This document shows positions 1 through 11,695 of a stretch of 64,000 nucleotides of DNA, piece by piece. The DNA lies in contig NC_092635.1 in the NCBI RefSeq assembly GCF_039555335.1, forward strand, positions 55,185,755 to 55,249,754, written 5' to 3'. Numbering within the stretch: the stretch's first letter is position 1; each line of letters opens with the position of its first letter. The DNA is from Amphiura filiformis (lineage: Eukaryota > Echinodermata > Ophiuroidea > Amphilepidida > Amphiuridae). Position numbers and translations under genes: made by a program. The notes beneath the pieces are model-generated. The model was not told the DNA's origin. It did not search any database and was given only the letters and a program-made list of their open reading frames with translations.

Positions 1-727
1 CAATAATTGTAAGAAAACATGCAAATTTGCATGTTTTTTGGCCCATTTACCCTCAAATTGCAAAAATATTAAAATTACTAATTTTAATTGTCAGTTATAA
101 CTAATTAAAAGATTAGGATTTAGCTATGTTTCATTTGGCAAAACAATATAATTATGTGACCCGTTCCGACAAAACCAGGAACAAGTGGCATAACGGGACA
201 ATAAGCTTCAAAATGATGCCAAAATTATATACATAGCATCAATACTTTTCAAGATATGGATAATTTTGAAAATGATACCTTGATATTTTTGCAAAATTGC
301 TAGTCTGAGTAATAGCTAGTAATGTGCTAATTAGTTTCCTGATTTGAAAGTCCACTCAGTCACAAGGTCAATATCATGAAATTAAGAATTCCACAATTTG
401 ATTTTTTTTATGGGAATGTCATCTTTAAAGGCCTATAACTCAAAAACATGCCTGGCGACTTGGTGCGGGTTTTGTCGGAGCTGGTCACATATTCTTATAA
501 TTCCAAAAAATTCTGAGATCCGATGCTCACGCGGGAAATGGTCAGATGGTGTCCATTTTATATTTGATATTGATTTTAAGTTGAATGGGTCATGTTAGTT
601 AAACGCCAATTAAAATGTAAATGTGCCCAAAGGGGTGGGTGGGGTCAGACTCGAGCGATTTATTCGCGTGTAAATATAAATAGTAGTCACATTTGTTAGT
701 CCGATGTGCCCAAAATATTCCATAATA
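1..727. other. AT-rich stretch with no recognised feature
   Basis: No coding, RNA or transposon signature could be supported here. Short open frames such as the one at 398-598 show no recognisable motif. Confidence 0.5.
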
Positions 728-731
728 TTAA

Positions 732-1016
732 CCCTAACCCTACCCGTGGTTTTTTTGCTATCGGAAGGGAAAGAAGAAACGAAAAAGGAGAGAAGATGAA
801 GAGAAAAGTCACTTGGCACCCCCGGGATTCGAACCTCGGACCCCTCGCATGCCACGCAGAGGATCCCCAGCATGTAGCCACACAGGTGACGTTGGCCCGG
901 CCAACGATTCCCTGGGCATATATGACTTCGTCTGATTGCGTCATCAAGTCCCGTGGAATGCATGCACGCAGAGTGGTTTTAATAGTGAGCTTTAGTGAGT
1001 CCTAGTTGGGTTAGGG
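732..1016. mobile_element. TTAA-flanked short TIR element (piggyBac-type MITE candidate)
   Basis: TTAA occurs at 728-731 and at 1017-1020, immediately outside inverted ends that start CCCTAACCC and close GGGTTAGGG. A TTAA duplication next to ends beginning CCC fits piggyBac-like elements. The 285 bp interior encodes no transposase, so the element would be non-autonomous. It contains a tRNA-like segment on the minus strand. The TIRs are short and also resemble telomere-type repeats, so chance is not excluded. Confidence 0.5.
810..890 (-). repeat. tRNA-derived SINE-like head
   Basis: Read on the minus strand, the segment carries a perfect pol III B box (GGTTCGAATCC, plus-strand 825-835) and an A-box-like TGGCTACATGCTGG upstream at 870-883. 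Spacing is tRNA-like. It does not fold obviously into a full cloverleaf, so it is called a SINE or tRNA relic and not a tRNA gene. Confidence 0.5.
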
Positions 1017-1314
1017 TTAATTAAAAGTTATATAGTTTGTCATCAGACATTAGTTTTCACATGTTTTGATATTTATTTCCATTTGTTTGTACATGGAATG
1101 TTCTGGAAATTCAATGCAAAATGCTAATTAGTAACAAGAAATTCGTATAGATATTTCTGGAAGATTAAGTGGTGGCGCTATTACAGTAACCATAGATTAA
1201 TGATTCTGATTGGCCTGTGTTGAGGTAATGAGCCATATTTAGAAGTGATGTAATGTGTTGTAATATGCTATTAGGGGTGACTATTGAATGGTAATCTTAA
1301 TGACCATAACAAAT

Positions 1315-1331
1315 TGGGGGCTTGTCCGGGA
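1315..1331 (+). other. LTR-retroelement primer binding site, tRNA-Pro type
   Basis: The sequence TGGGGGCTTGTCCGGGA matches the well-known tRNA-Pro primer site of gammaretrovirus-like elements with one mismatch. It lies just 3' of a ...ACA end, as expected for the end of a 5' LTR, and about 50 bp upstream of the gag-like reading frame. The LTR start was not located. Confidence 0.65.
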
Positions 1332-1369
1332 AACACACTGTAACAGAGACAGTCGATATTAATACTGAG

Positions 1370-2640
1370 TCTAAAGTGAAAGTACACAATCCAGAAGAGT
1401 TTCTTGAAATTTTAACTTGGGAGAAGTTTGATGAGTTGAAAAGGTCTGATTATACTGGAATTTGCCAAATATTATAAGTTGGCTACTAAAGAAAGCAAGT
1501 AATCAAAAATGCCTTGATAGGTGTCTTGGTCGGGGAAGGCAGTTTTGATGATCCATATTGTAAGAGAAACTTGAGGTAGAAACTGAAATCGGTGGGATGC
1601 ATTTAAATTGAAACAGCTGGAAATTCAATGAACTAAAGAAAATAGAAGTGGATCAAAAAGAAATACTGGAAATGGTTATATAAAAATGCAGAAAAAGCTC
1701 GTCAGCAACAAATTAGAAATAGTAGAAAAAGCTCGTCCGCAAAAACTAGAAATGGCCAGGAAGAAAAAACACGTTAAGAAAAGATGGTGCTTGAAGAAAA
1801 AGAAAAAATAGCAAAATTAGAACTTGAGAAACAAAAATTGGAAATGGAAGAAAAAGAGAAACAAGCCAAGTTTAATTTGGAAGCACATTTGAAAGAAAAA
1901 GAAATTGAGGGAAAATACAAGTTTGAGCAAGAGAAATTAGACAAACTATGTGAAAAATACTCACCAGGTTTTTCCTCAAAGGCGGGCTTTGATGTTACAA
2001 AGTATGTCAAGAAAAAGATGTATAGACAAATATTTCCACACTTTGGAAAGATCGCTACAAATTTGAAATGGCCTAAAGAGCATTGGACCCTGCTTTTATA
2101 AAGTAGTTTTTCGGGGAAGGCCAGAGAGATTTACTCATCTCTGTCAATAGACAAGTGTAATGATTTGTTTTATTTATGTCGAGCATATCTAGGCATTAAC
2201 AGCTGAATTCTAGGAGATAACGCTGACGAAACTTTGGCTAGGCACAAGTGACCTGGTGAAAGGGGTCACCGTAGATAGCAGGTCGGGATATTTTTACAGC
2301 ACAGGCAAGTGTAGCCGACAATCGGGCGTTACCCTAATCGGAACCGACTGTAACGAGGTCTTTTATCGTGGATCATCTGCTCCGCCATTACCAGATGAAC
2401 CACGGGGGAGAGCGGAGATTTTTTTATGATGACGTCAAACAGTTTAAGGCCTACGAGCTAGTGCCTGAAGCCTACAGACAAAAACGTAGAGGTGCAAGAA
2501 AGCAAGCAGACCAAACTCATGACGAATTTGCTAGACAAAAAGAAATGTTTGACAGGTGGCTCAGCTCAAAAGAAATCAAAGATGATTTTGGCCAATTTAG
2601 GGAATTATTTTTGGGAAATCCCAGATTACATATGTTGTGA
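1370..2640 (+). pseudogene. Degraded Ty3/gypsy-type gag
   Basis: Three in-order pieces resemble the capsid region of vertebrate/invertebrate gypsy-type elements whose Gag carries a SCAN-like fold. An N-terminal piece (about 1370-1560) includes EEFLEILTWEKFDELKRSD. A lysine/glutamate-rich coiled-coil piece is followed by NLKWPKEHWTLLL (1784-2101), which runs past a stop into GKAREIYSSLSIDKCND. A C-terminal piece (2420-2640) includes KAYELVPEAYRQK and KQADQTHDEFARQKE. Stops, a frame change and about 260 bp of unrelated sequence (about 2160-2425) interrupt it. No protease, RT or integrase follows, so only the 5' part of the element remains. It is a relic, not a functional gene. Confidence 0.75.
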
Positions 2641-4980
2641 AATTAGCAATTGGCTATTAATATAATGGGATTTTCCAGTATGGGATTATAAGCAAATGTA
2701 AACACGATTCTAGTCTACACAGTTCAGTGTTGCTACATGCTTACAAAGTTACAGTCCATTTCCTTCAAAGGAAGGAAATTGCGAACCAGAAATATTTTAT
2801 GTAGTCAAGGTACTACTCTTAGATTGGTACTACTACTACTATCCAGTAATATCGGAGAAGATCTAGAATACGTCAAAGTTCGAAACGCTGCGTTTGGAAG
2901 AGGGGTGCCACCAAACCGTAATAGGTACACATTTAGCACTTTCTGTCAATCAAGTATGGTTTATTTTCTACATGTCAGTCTTTAAATTATTAGCATAGTC
3001 CTTATAATAACGGTGGACCGCCTTGATGAGTAAATGATAGCAAACCAGTGAAATATCCCCAAAACTCAGTCAGTGGAGCTCCGCCCGTACATGTCAATAG
3101 CGTCATTATCGATTGGATTAGTCGACCGTAGCGGACAATTCGATCGCTCATTGGATTAATATTATCACGTGGTAAGAAATGTGCATTGGACAATCGATTA
3201 CTATAATGGTTTAGTACTGCATATTTCGGTGTAACCTTCACTAAGCGAGTTTATGGCTGAAAAGGTCACGGTGAATTTGCCGTGGACAAAACTGCACTAT
3301 GGGAGGTTAATCCGATTATTACATAACTTCGCCAGCGTATTCCGTAGACTTTAGAACCGCCTGAACCGGAGGTCGACCGGCGGTCGAGTTTTGATTTGAT
3401 CCCTTACATGTTATATTATATAGTATTAATATTTTCGATAACCCCATTTGGTGAACTGATGATGATAATATTTAACCTATAGTGTGTATTGTCACTATTG
3501 TGATCATGGTGATCTTTCATATCATATAATATTGAGTGCGTGAGTGGTGACCTATTAATACTATTATATTTTGAGCCTAGCAAAATGTCGTTCATTATGA
3601 GAGCGTGACAAAACATTATTATAGCTTAGGTCCGCGAGCATTAGCGCGGAAACGCTCACTTTTTCCTGTCAATACACACACTTGTATCTCATTTATAATT
3701 CATGTTTAAAAAGAAAAGCAACGCATATCTGAACACTGGTTAAAAATAATCTTCTCTGAAAGTGTACACCAGTATTGTGAAAGGTTTAACCCGTGTAAGT
3801 CTCAGTGCGTCATTGTGGCGATGTAAAACGGGAAAAAGACACACAAAATGCGTTTAAAAGCACACTTAACATGCTTAACGCGGCTGTGTACTCTAGCCAT
3901 TGTTTCTTTCTCAAAATTAAGTTTTTATGATATGTTTGTACCTTGTTATGTTTTTTATAAATACAAGGAATGAAAATCCAGATTTGTAAACTCCAACTGC
4001 AATATTTTAAAGATTTTATTTCACTATTCCACTCGTGTTTGAAATTGAAAAGGAAAGAAAATCTTTGTTGTACCAGCAAGGTACACGCGCGCAACAACTC
4101 ATCGCGTTGCGTATCGCGCAATTTGTTAACGCACAAATACGCGACGCATACGCGACGCTTATCTGCATGCGCGGCGCATCTTATGGAAACACCACGGAAG
4201 CACTGATTTCACAAAAACCTAGTGGTCAAATGGCTCCGATTTAGCTGATAAAATGTGGGTTTTTCAAGTTCTTTCCCCGATTTAAATATCAAGTTATGAA
4301 TGGATTTCGCTCAAACTTCTCAAGGGGCTGTGGATTTACCCGATGTTCACGTAATATAAGTTACAAAAACGAAAACTGTCGCATTCTCCTGTGAGATTCG
4401 ATGAAAGTGCAAAATGTGACCACTTAAAACTTCAACGGCCATTATTTCAATGTTCATTTTCTCGGTAAAATGACGATTTAGGTACACGATAACTCAATAA
4501 ATACAGCATCTATAGGTAAGCAAATATGATCATCGTAAAAAGCATGATCGACTCAAGAAACGGTTTTCTCATTTTTTATATTTTGGTCTATTTCCGATTT
4601 TGGGCATCATTTTGTGCAAATAGGCGTTTTTGAATTTTAAAAGTTCATTTTGATGCCTTATATGGTCAATATCTCAAAAAATAAGGCCAATATCAAAAAA
4701 TAAAAAAACCGTTTTTGGAATGGAGCCTCAAGATTGAGCAAAAACAAAATAAAATATTTTGGAAAGAGTGTTTTTTGTTATGATGTACCTAATAAATATT
4801 GCCAAAACTCACTTTTTGTGATTTTCTTCAAAATTGTTGTTTTTACCCCAAATCTGTATTTATATTAAGATTTATTGATGTCTTGCCTTCATAAAAATGT
4901 ATACTTTTATATGTTTTGCGCGAATAATTACAAAGTTATTGCACTTTTACTACATGCATGTCTGAGAGTACACAGCCACC
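2641..4980. other. No recognised genes
   Basis: Nothing in this 2.3 kb could be assigned. Short open frames (2737-2985, 3810-4136, 4035-4244) lack recognisable domains. The part from about 4250 to 4930 is AT-rich with many A/T runs and has the look of old non-coding repeat. Confidence 0.45.
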
Positions 4981-5205
4981 TTAAGGGTCTGGTATGACCG
5001 TTTGGACAGTATTTGTTGTGGGACATGAGAGCACATCAGACACATCAAATTGCATTCTGAATACGAGGAATGTCCGTCTGATATCAAATAATTTTGATTT
5101 TTGTGTAGTAGCTGGGAGGAAAAGCCGTCCATCATTTGAAAATGTTGACCGTTCGTATTGAAGATATACATTTTCCCCCAAACTTATTTTGGTTCGGAGG
5201 TCACC
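4981..5205. mobile_element. Partial copy of TTAA fold-back family A
   Basis: It starts TTAAGGGTCTGG and continues with the GGGACATGAGAGCACATCAG block that defines the family seen in full at 11026-11695 and 51897-52419. The opposite arm is missing, so this is a truncated or internally deleted copy. Confidence 0.7.
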
Positions 5206-5810
5206 TACAAAAATCTGGAAACGGTATCAATATAGATTTGCATGCAAGTGTAGGTGATATTCCAATGTATAATCATACAAAGTTTGAAAAAGCTACCAAT
5301 TACAGAACCAAAGTTATAGAGGTAGAACTTATTGAATGACCCTCGTATTGTAAATTAGTTAAGAGAATTTGAAATGCTTAAAACATTATACGGTCTATAC
5401 ATTATTTTGGGAAAAGGAATTTTGCGATTCGAAGAATAGGGTTGTCCATTCCCCAATAATTTATGGACCAAATTAGGCCAGTAATTGACCATTTTTATGC
5501 GAAATATTGCAGATATTTGCACGATTAACGCGCATTTTTGTCCCGTCATTGTTCATAGTATAGTAGATCATTTTTGCATGAAATTTCGCCACTACTGTCT
5601 CCCGCTTATGAAGTCCTGCAGTCCCCTGCACGAGTGTTTATTTTTGCAACGTTTGTTCATTTTACTCCCGAGTATGGCTCTGCGGCCTAACCTTTATAGG
5701 CTACGCTCTCCCACTCGACTTGAGCTACCTTGACTGATTTATCAAATATACCAGATCATGAGGTATTTTGAAATTTACCCAGTGATAAAATATTTAGGAA
5801 GCTTTGTTAT
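5206..5810. other. No recognised feature
   Basis: AT-rich sequence between two repeats. No domain or RNA signature was seen. Confidence 0.4.
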
Positions 5811-6213
5811 AAATAATAATATAAATTTCGGATTTATATAGCGCCTTTTTCCAGGTAGATCTTGAATAATTTCGCTGCCATGGTGAATCATCACAATCAG
5901 ATCGCATCATCTAGGCCAGTTGCAACCGAACCTCAGGCGCAGACCTATCCGCACTTAGATTGTAACATCCACCAATTATCTGTGCAGCTCCCCAAATTCC
6001 ATTGGGTGAAGGAAGTTTTGATAACCAAACAACTAATCACCGATTTTTTGAAAGCAGGAGGAAACCGGAGATCCCGGAGAAAACCTGCGAGAGCGAGCAT
6101 GGAATCGGGATAAACCAAGTGCACATGAGTCCTTGGGCCGCGCCGGGGCTTGAACCCGGGACCTCAGTGGTGCAAAGCGAGGGAACTACCGCTGCGCTAA
6201 CTCGCCCTCCCAT
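5811..6213 (-). repeat. tRNA-headed SINE, family 1
   Basis: On the minus strand a tRNA-like head carries a perfect A box (TAGCGCAGCGG, plus 6189-6199) and B box (GGTTCAAGCCC, plus 6146-6156). It is followed by a body with a TTTTCTCCGGGATCTCCGG segment and a 3' end reading GGCGCTATATAAATCC before a TTATT-rich tail. About 200 bp of the body is nearly the same as in the SINEs at 18341-18675 and 31641-31980, but those have a different head. Confidence 0.85.
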
Positions 6214-6872
6214 GTTAGATTAAGAAAATCAGTTTGGGATTAAATGGAACTCACAAACCGCAGTGCTCGGGAGAATCGTTTCGCACTTGCCGACGCGTTG
6301 GCCCAGATTATCGTTTGAAACTAGATAGATATATCCAGTCAAGCTTTACGGGTCACGCCCGCGCAGAAAAAAATCGCAGTATTTCCTTATTTTATCCTCT
6401 TTTCAGGTATCTTTGTTCACAACTACTCGTTCACAACTTAACTTGTGGTACTTAAGTCGGAATTCTAAGCCCTATAAAAGAAGAATGTAGGAATCAAATT
6501 CTGCTCCTGATATTCATGTATAGCTATTAGTTTGAAAAGTCTTGGTCTATTATTTTAATCGTCAGTTTTGTGTGGATAAATACTATTGGCAGGTGATTGG
6601 TACCTAATCAGTGGTTCATTCATTATATTTTATCGTTTTCCGTGATAATGTATAATGAGGCATGTACGTTCATATCCGAATTACATCAAAAATGCAATAA
6701 GAAACGTGATAGTCATACATATTTTCCAACCTTAGTACGAATAATCGTCACTTTTAGTACGGACATTAAAGCTGTTTAGGAACGACTCCCAACCGATTCA
6801 TTTCTTAGCGGATATTCAGAAGAGACGTTTTTTGGAAGAGGCGTTATTCCGAACTTGAGTAAAAGGGGTGTT
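6214..6872. other. No recognised feature
   Basis: Unassigned sequence; short open frames only. Confidence 0.4.
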
Positions 6873-7232
6873 AAGGTTAGCTACTATTTTAAACTGTTGC
6901 GATTTGGTAGTTCACGTCATCTTGCGAATGGTAGTGAGCTTTGGCAAAAATTGCATTGATCATTTCATAGCGAGCGTGTAGAAGAATTCAAATATCACAG
7001 ATATATCTTTGTAAGTCCTGTGGTTCTTGAGTTATGTTGTAAAGAGGGCTGAGACAACATTACTTTTGTAAAACGAACATAACTCATTAACAATAATAAA
7101 TCAAGCAAGTTTTCAAAGTATATGATTTGTAGAATGAACTTTTGCAAACCATCAAAGTGTTATTTTTCAATAATATATTGATTTAGACAATAAAAATCGA
7201 TTTTTTTGGTTCGCTTCGACCAACAAAAGATC
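6873..7232. repeat. Single arm of a fold-back repeat family
   Basis: This segment matches both arms of the fold-back element at 40111-40750, sharing the GATTTGGTAGTTCAC, GTAGTGAGCTTTGGC and CGCTTCGACCAACAA blocks. Only one arm is present here. Confidence 0.7.
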
Positions 7233-7288
7233 GCGTCGCCTTACAATTTCAAAATTGGGAAAAACCTTAAGCATAACCTAATCTACTA

Positions 7289-7702
7289 AGGGGCTGTGCA
7301 ATAATTATGAGCCCTGGGGAGGGTAAAATTGGGGGGGGGCAAGAAATTTTTGGCGAGACGAAAGGGGGGCAAGCAATTTTGGCAAGCCGAGAGGGGGGGG
7401 CAAGTGATTTTTGGCACGCATTCACGGGGCGCCTTTTAATAAAATGCTTTAAAAGGCTTAGGAAAACGGTACGGAAACGCTTAAATATGCAAATTTTCCT
7501 GCTCGCTGCGCTCGCAACATACATCTAGACCATTTAAAGTTTGCAATTTGGGATCCCAAAATTTGGCATGTTCAAGGGGGGGCAAATAATTTTTGGGGGC
7601 AAATAATTTTTGGCGGGCCGATGGGGGGAGGGAAGCGATTTTTGGCGAGCCGTTCGGAAATTTTACCCCCCCGGGGGGGCTGATAATTATTGCACAGCCC
7701 CT
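7289..7702. mobile_element. G-rich TIR element (MITE)
   Basis: The ends are near-perfect inverted repeats of AGGGGCTGTGCAATAATTAT. The interior is rich in G runs and repeated GGGGGGCAA(G/T)...TTTTTGGCG blocks. No transposase is encoded. Confidence 0.75.
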
Positions 7703-7772
7703 AATCCTAACCCGTAGCCTAGCCCGGAAACCAATAAAGTTACAGCAAAATCCTGTTGTCTTGCATTCAGTT

Positions 7773-7946
7773 AGAGAATAAATGATAGGATGTTGTCTTT
7801 TGCCTATACAATATCGTGTCATAATGGATGGGCTGGCCAATATTTTGAGTAGTGGATGCACTACGATAAAAATATTGGCCAGCCCATCCATTATGACACG
7901 ATATTGGATAGGCAAACGACAAAAGCCTATCATTTATTCTCATTCT
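7773..7946. mobile_element. 174 bp near-perfect hairpin MITE with 9 bp duplication
   Basis: Arms of about 80 bp pair around a short centre; the GGGCTGGCCAATATTTT block and its complement lie near the tip. CATTCAGTT flanks the element at 7764-7772 and 7947-7955. A 9 bp target duplication is characteristic of Mutator-like elements. Superfamily assignment is inference. Confidence 0.75.
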
Positions 7947-7955
7947 CATTCAGTT

Positions 7956-8238
7956 TTAATGTAATTTTTGCAAGAAAAACTGCCTTTTTTCAGAAAAAAA
8001 TAAAGTTACTTTTGTGAGGACATCCCCGTTGTTTTAAATGAACGAAACCATCACGAACATCTAAGCCGCCGAATCGCGTTCTTCGTTCTTGCACGTGTAT
8101 TACGCGAACGCATTATCGCGCGATCATTGAGGAGCAACAAGCGTGCCGCCGTTGCGTGGCGGCGCGCGCCCTGACAAATATCACTATCAACTATTGTGAG
8201 ATATTATACACCAGAAAACCAATCAAATTACGTGAATT
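7956..8238. other. No recognised feature
   Basis: Unassigned. A short GC-rich patch around 8060-8170 has CG-rich motifs but no gene signature. Confidence 0.4.
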
Positions 8239-8299
8239 CTTTACAAGACGCACTCATTGAATAAGAAAAATTCTTATTCAATGGGTGCGTCTTGTAAAG
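8239..8299. repeat. 61 bp perfect-looking hairpin
   Basis: CTTTACAAGACGCAC at the left is answered by GTGCGTCTTGTAAAG at the right. The arms are about 28 bp with one visible mismatch and a tiny A-rich loop. It may be a very short MITE. Confidence 0.8.
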
Positions 8300-8367
8300 A
8301 AATAAACGAGATAAATAGCGCCATCTTGTTCAACTTTTCTTTAAAATGACTCGGTTTTACATGCCAT

Positions 8368-9256
8368 CATCATCAGCACGTTTAAGGAAAGGTCAATGCT
8401 GTCTATTTTTATCTCATATTCCTTAAGGAATATCTATTTGTGGCGCAAAACTTAGCTAGTCTACTTACACAAGATGTGTATCAACGCGAGTCAATGAGAC
8501 GAGTGGCGGCGAATCTTGCAATTTTGCGGTGGAGGTCAAAGTAATTGTCTAATTTTTGTCATGATGAATTCAATTCGAAATCATAAATATCTGAGTATGT
8601 TTATGCTAATTTTATAATTTTGACATGATAAATTCAATTATCATCATTTCTCTTAATTCAATGCATGGTAACGTTTTGGATTGCTATTGATCATTTGCAC
8701 TCAATTTCGATTTCAGGAATATATAATGTCAACGCATCATCAGCACGTTTAAGGAAAGGTCAATGCTGTCTATTTTTATTTCATATTCCTAAGGGAATAT
8801 TTATTTGTGGCGCAAAACTTAGCTAGTCTTCTTAAGCAAGGTGTGTATCAACGTGACGAGTGGCGGCGAATGTTGCAATTTTGCGGTGGAGGTCAAAGTA
8901 ATTTTCTAATTTTTGACATGATGAATTCAATTATCATCATTTCTCTTAATTCAATGCATGGTAACGTTTTGGATTGCTATTGATCATTTGCACTCAATTT
9001 CGATTTTCAGGAATATATATGTCAACGCATCATCAGCACGTTCAATGCTGTCTATTTTTATCTCATATTCCTTAGGGAATATCTATTTGTGGCTCAAAAC
9101 TTAGCTAGTCTACTTACATGACTTATACGCAAGATGTGTATCAACGTGTGTTCCAATATCTGTGGTGAGTCAATGACACCACAGATATTGTTCCAATATC
9201 TGTGATGACACGAATGGCGGTGAATGTTGCAATTTTGCGGTGGAGGTCAAAGTATA
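8368..9256. repeat. Local tandem repeat, three copies
   Basis: Units begin with CATCATCAGCACG at 8368, 8735 and 9028. They share CTGTCTATTTTTAT, GCAAAACTTAGCTAGTC and TTGCAATTTTGCGGTGGAGG. Units 1 and 2 are about 367 and 293 bp, differing by internal deletion. Unit 3 is truncated and contains an extra small inverted repeat around ATATCTGTGGTG (about 9150-9210). Confidence 0.85.
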
Positions 9257-9464
9257 CATTATGAGTGTAAAAACGCGAACATTTGTTTCTATAAAAACAC
9301 ATACCATTAGGATTTCATTATGATACACATTTATTATTTTATAAATGTGCAATAATAATGCCAATCAGACCCATGATTGTCTTGGGAATTGTCAGATAAA
9401 CACAATGTGATCATTACATGACATCATAATGAAAAAACAAACATGTTGCTAAATGAGTATAAAG

Positions 9465-9950
9465 TCGCAAGTTGGTAGTTTCGAGACGCCCTATCTACTG
9501 CGGTGTTGTTCTTTGTTTCATACGCACCTGTTTAAGCCAGTAGCATTATGTTCGTATGTCTTTTGTGAATGAGGGCACAATACTACTGGCCTTTTTCGGC
9601 AGGCGGCATAGGACACGCAATTCGGACGTACGAGGCTGGCGAAGATACAGGGCTGACAGCCCCATTCACAATACACGGTTAGCGATTATAAATGGACAAT
9701 TAACATACTTGCAGTGGGGTACTTTGCAGAACCCCAACGGTTTTAGAGTAAGATAATTTTGCTTTGACACCACATAACAAATTTAGAATTGTTTGTGAAG
9801 ATTTCATGATTATGTGTTAATCCAATGGCGACGTCAAAAATAGCGATATCGCATCCACCATCATCTGTTTTTCGGTGCGCGACAAACAAAGAACATCAAC
9901 GCAGTCAGTCAGCGTGCAGTCAATCTGCATGTTTCGAAACTATCAACTAG
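9465..9950. mobile_element. Diverged TIR element related to 56926-57183
   Basis: The left end (GCAAGTTGGTAGTTTCGAGA) and the inverted right end (GTTTCGAAACTATCAACTAG) match each other imperfectly. Both resemble the ends of the shorter elements at 56926 and 60641. The interior is not coding. Confidence 0.5.
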
Positions 9951-10489
9951 AATTGGGCCTTTCCAGTTTACTAGTTAGTATAAAACTTGGTGGAAAAGGT
10001 GGCATCGAGGTAGAGTGTCAGGCGTTGAGATGTATGATTGCATGTTCTACGTGTTCTTAAAGAAGAACATTTTCAAACCAGTAAATTTGTTGTGTAGCAA
10101 AGGTTAATTCGACCATTGAAGAAGATTTTGGATTATACGCCAAAAGTGTGGTTATTTCCCCAAAATGGGATTTTGTGTTGACCTTCATTTCATTACATTC
10201 CTGTCAAATACTCTTCCCAGTGAGAAATGAGTGATGAGTGCAAGTAACACCATTTTGGAGATAGTCACATGTGCAAGGATTTTGTACTCAAAGGAGATAT
10301 ACATTCAGTGAAGTGCATCAGAGAACTTTGTATCAAGAACAAGAAGCTATTAAACTTGATAACAGAAATTCTTGAATTTCAGGCCCTGTCCCCGGGCCCT
10401 GTCCACAGTAATGTTGTGTTATGGAGGTTCCACTGCATGCTCTTTATTTATATAGCCAGTAGTTTGGAATTTAACGATACCATCGAAAA
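9951..10489. other. No recognised feature
   Basis: Unassigned; it may include the 5' part of the truncated LINE whose 3' end lies at 10622-10706. Confidence 0.35.
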
Positions 10490-10706
10490 TCTGTGAATCA
10501 GTTCTGGCAACAAAGTTCAAGGTTTGCTCGATTCAAAGTTGTGTAGGTTTAAAATGTACATTTTAATTAATATTATTATAACATGTTGTGTAGTAAAAGC
10601 ATTAGACTCTTTGTAACTAGAACAGGGCCCTCAGGGAGAGCAGCACAAAGTGCTGATGAGGCTACCCTGTATAAACAAAATGTAAATAAATAAAAAATAA
10701 AAATAG
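10490..10706 (+). mobile_element. 5'-truncated LINE 3' end
   Basis: The segment ends with the GGCCCTCAGGGAGAGCAG stem-loop region, GCTGATGAGGC and CCTGTATAAAC, followed by a TAAATAAATAAAAA tail. The same arrangement closes the LINE at 28640-31195 and the insertion at 37842-38028. The upstream limit is uncertain. Confidence 0.6.
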
Positions 10707-10798
10707 ATTCTCATTATTATCAAAGTAGATAAATTGCAAAAATCAAACGATTCCTCCATGTAAACATATCTTTTTCTGTGTGACAAACTTCTAACCTT

Positions 10799-10986
10799 CA
10801 CTCTAAATTACAAGGATTTAAAATAAATCCTTAAGACTGTAGTTAGGGACCAATCAATTTTAGATTTAAAATTAATCTTATAGATTTGAATTTTAAATCT
10901 TAAAGATTTAATTTTAAATCTAACACTTGATTGGTCCCTAATCACAGTCCCTTGGGATTTATTTCAAATCCTTGAAATTTAGAGTG
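10799..10986. repeat. 188 bp palindromic element
   Basis: The left end CACTCTAAATT is answered by AATTTAGAGTG. The arms of about 60 bp include TTAGGGACCAATCAA and TTGATTGGTCCCTAA. No clear target duplication was seen. Confidence 0.75.
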
Positions 10987-11025
10987 TTGTTCGTGTTAAA
11001 AATATACACAAGATTTAAATGTCAG

Positions 11026-11695
11026 TTAAGGGATCTAGAATGAGCGTTTATGGCCTTTCGACAGTATTTTTTGTGGGACATGAGAGCACCTCAGATGTAT
11101 CGAATTGCATTCTGAATACGAAGCATGTCTTTCTGATATCAAATAATTTTCATTTTTTTGAAATTCCCGATATAATACAAATTTTATGACAAATTATTAA
11201 AATTTGATATTTTTCAAATTGTTGATATATAACAGTCCTCGAAATCAATTTTATAAATCTAATGATATATTCTTAAAGTGTATGTAGCTGGGAGGAAAAG
11301 CCGACGATCAATTGAAAATTTTGACCTTTTATATTGAAGATATGGATTTCTTTCCCAAAAAGACCTAATTTTTTTTGGTGTTTGGGGGAAAAAATTCCAT
11401 ATCTTCAATACGAAAGGTCAAAATTTTCACTTGATCGTCGACTTTTCATCCCACCCACACACACTTTAAGTATAAATCATCAGATTTATAAAGTTTACTT
11501 CGAGTACTGTTAAATATCAAAAATATCAATTTTAATGATTTGCCATAAAATGTGTATTACATTGCGAATTTCAAAAATCTAAATTATTTGATATCAGAAG
11601 GACATTCTTCGTATTCAGAATGCAATTCGATATGTCTGATGTGCTCTTATGTCCCACAATAAATACTGTCCAAACGTTCATACCCCTTCCCTTAA
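11026..11695. mobile_element. TTAA fold-back element, family A, full copy
   Basis: Arms of about 300 bp face each other across a short spacer near 11365. The ends read TTAAGGGA and TCCCTTAA. The GGGACATGAGAGCAC block occurs in one arm, and its complement in the other. No open frame encodes a transposase. Family A recurs at 4981, 44969 and 51897. Confidence 0.85.

Noticed and set aside
610-963. 117-codon minus-strand frame
   Set aside because: It lies across a tRNA-like segment and a TIR element, with no recognisable protein motif.
7481-7933. 150-codon minus-strand open frame
   Set aside because: It spans two adjacent inverted-repeat elements, so the open frame is a by-product of repeat composition.
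8368-9256. CRISPR-like array
   Set aside because: Units are hundreds of base pairs long and similar throughout, without unique spacers; this is a local tandem repeat in eukaryotic DNA.
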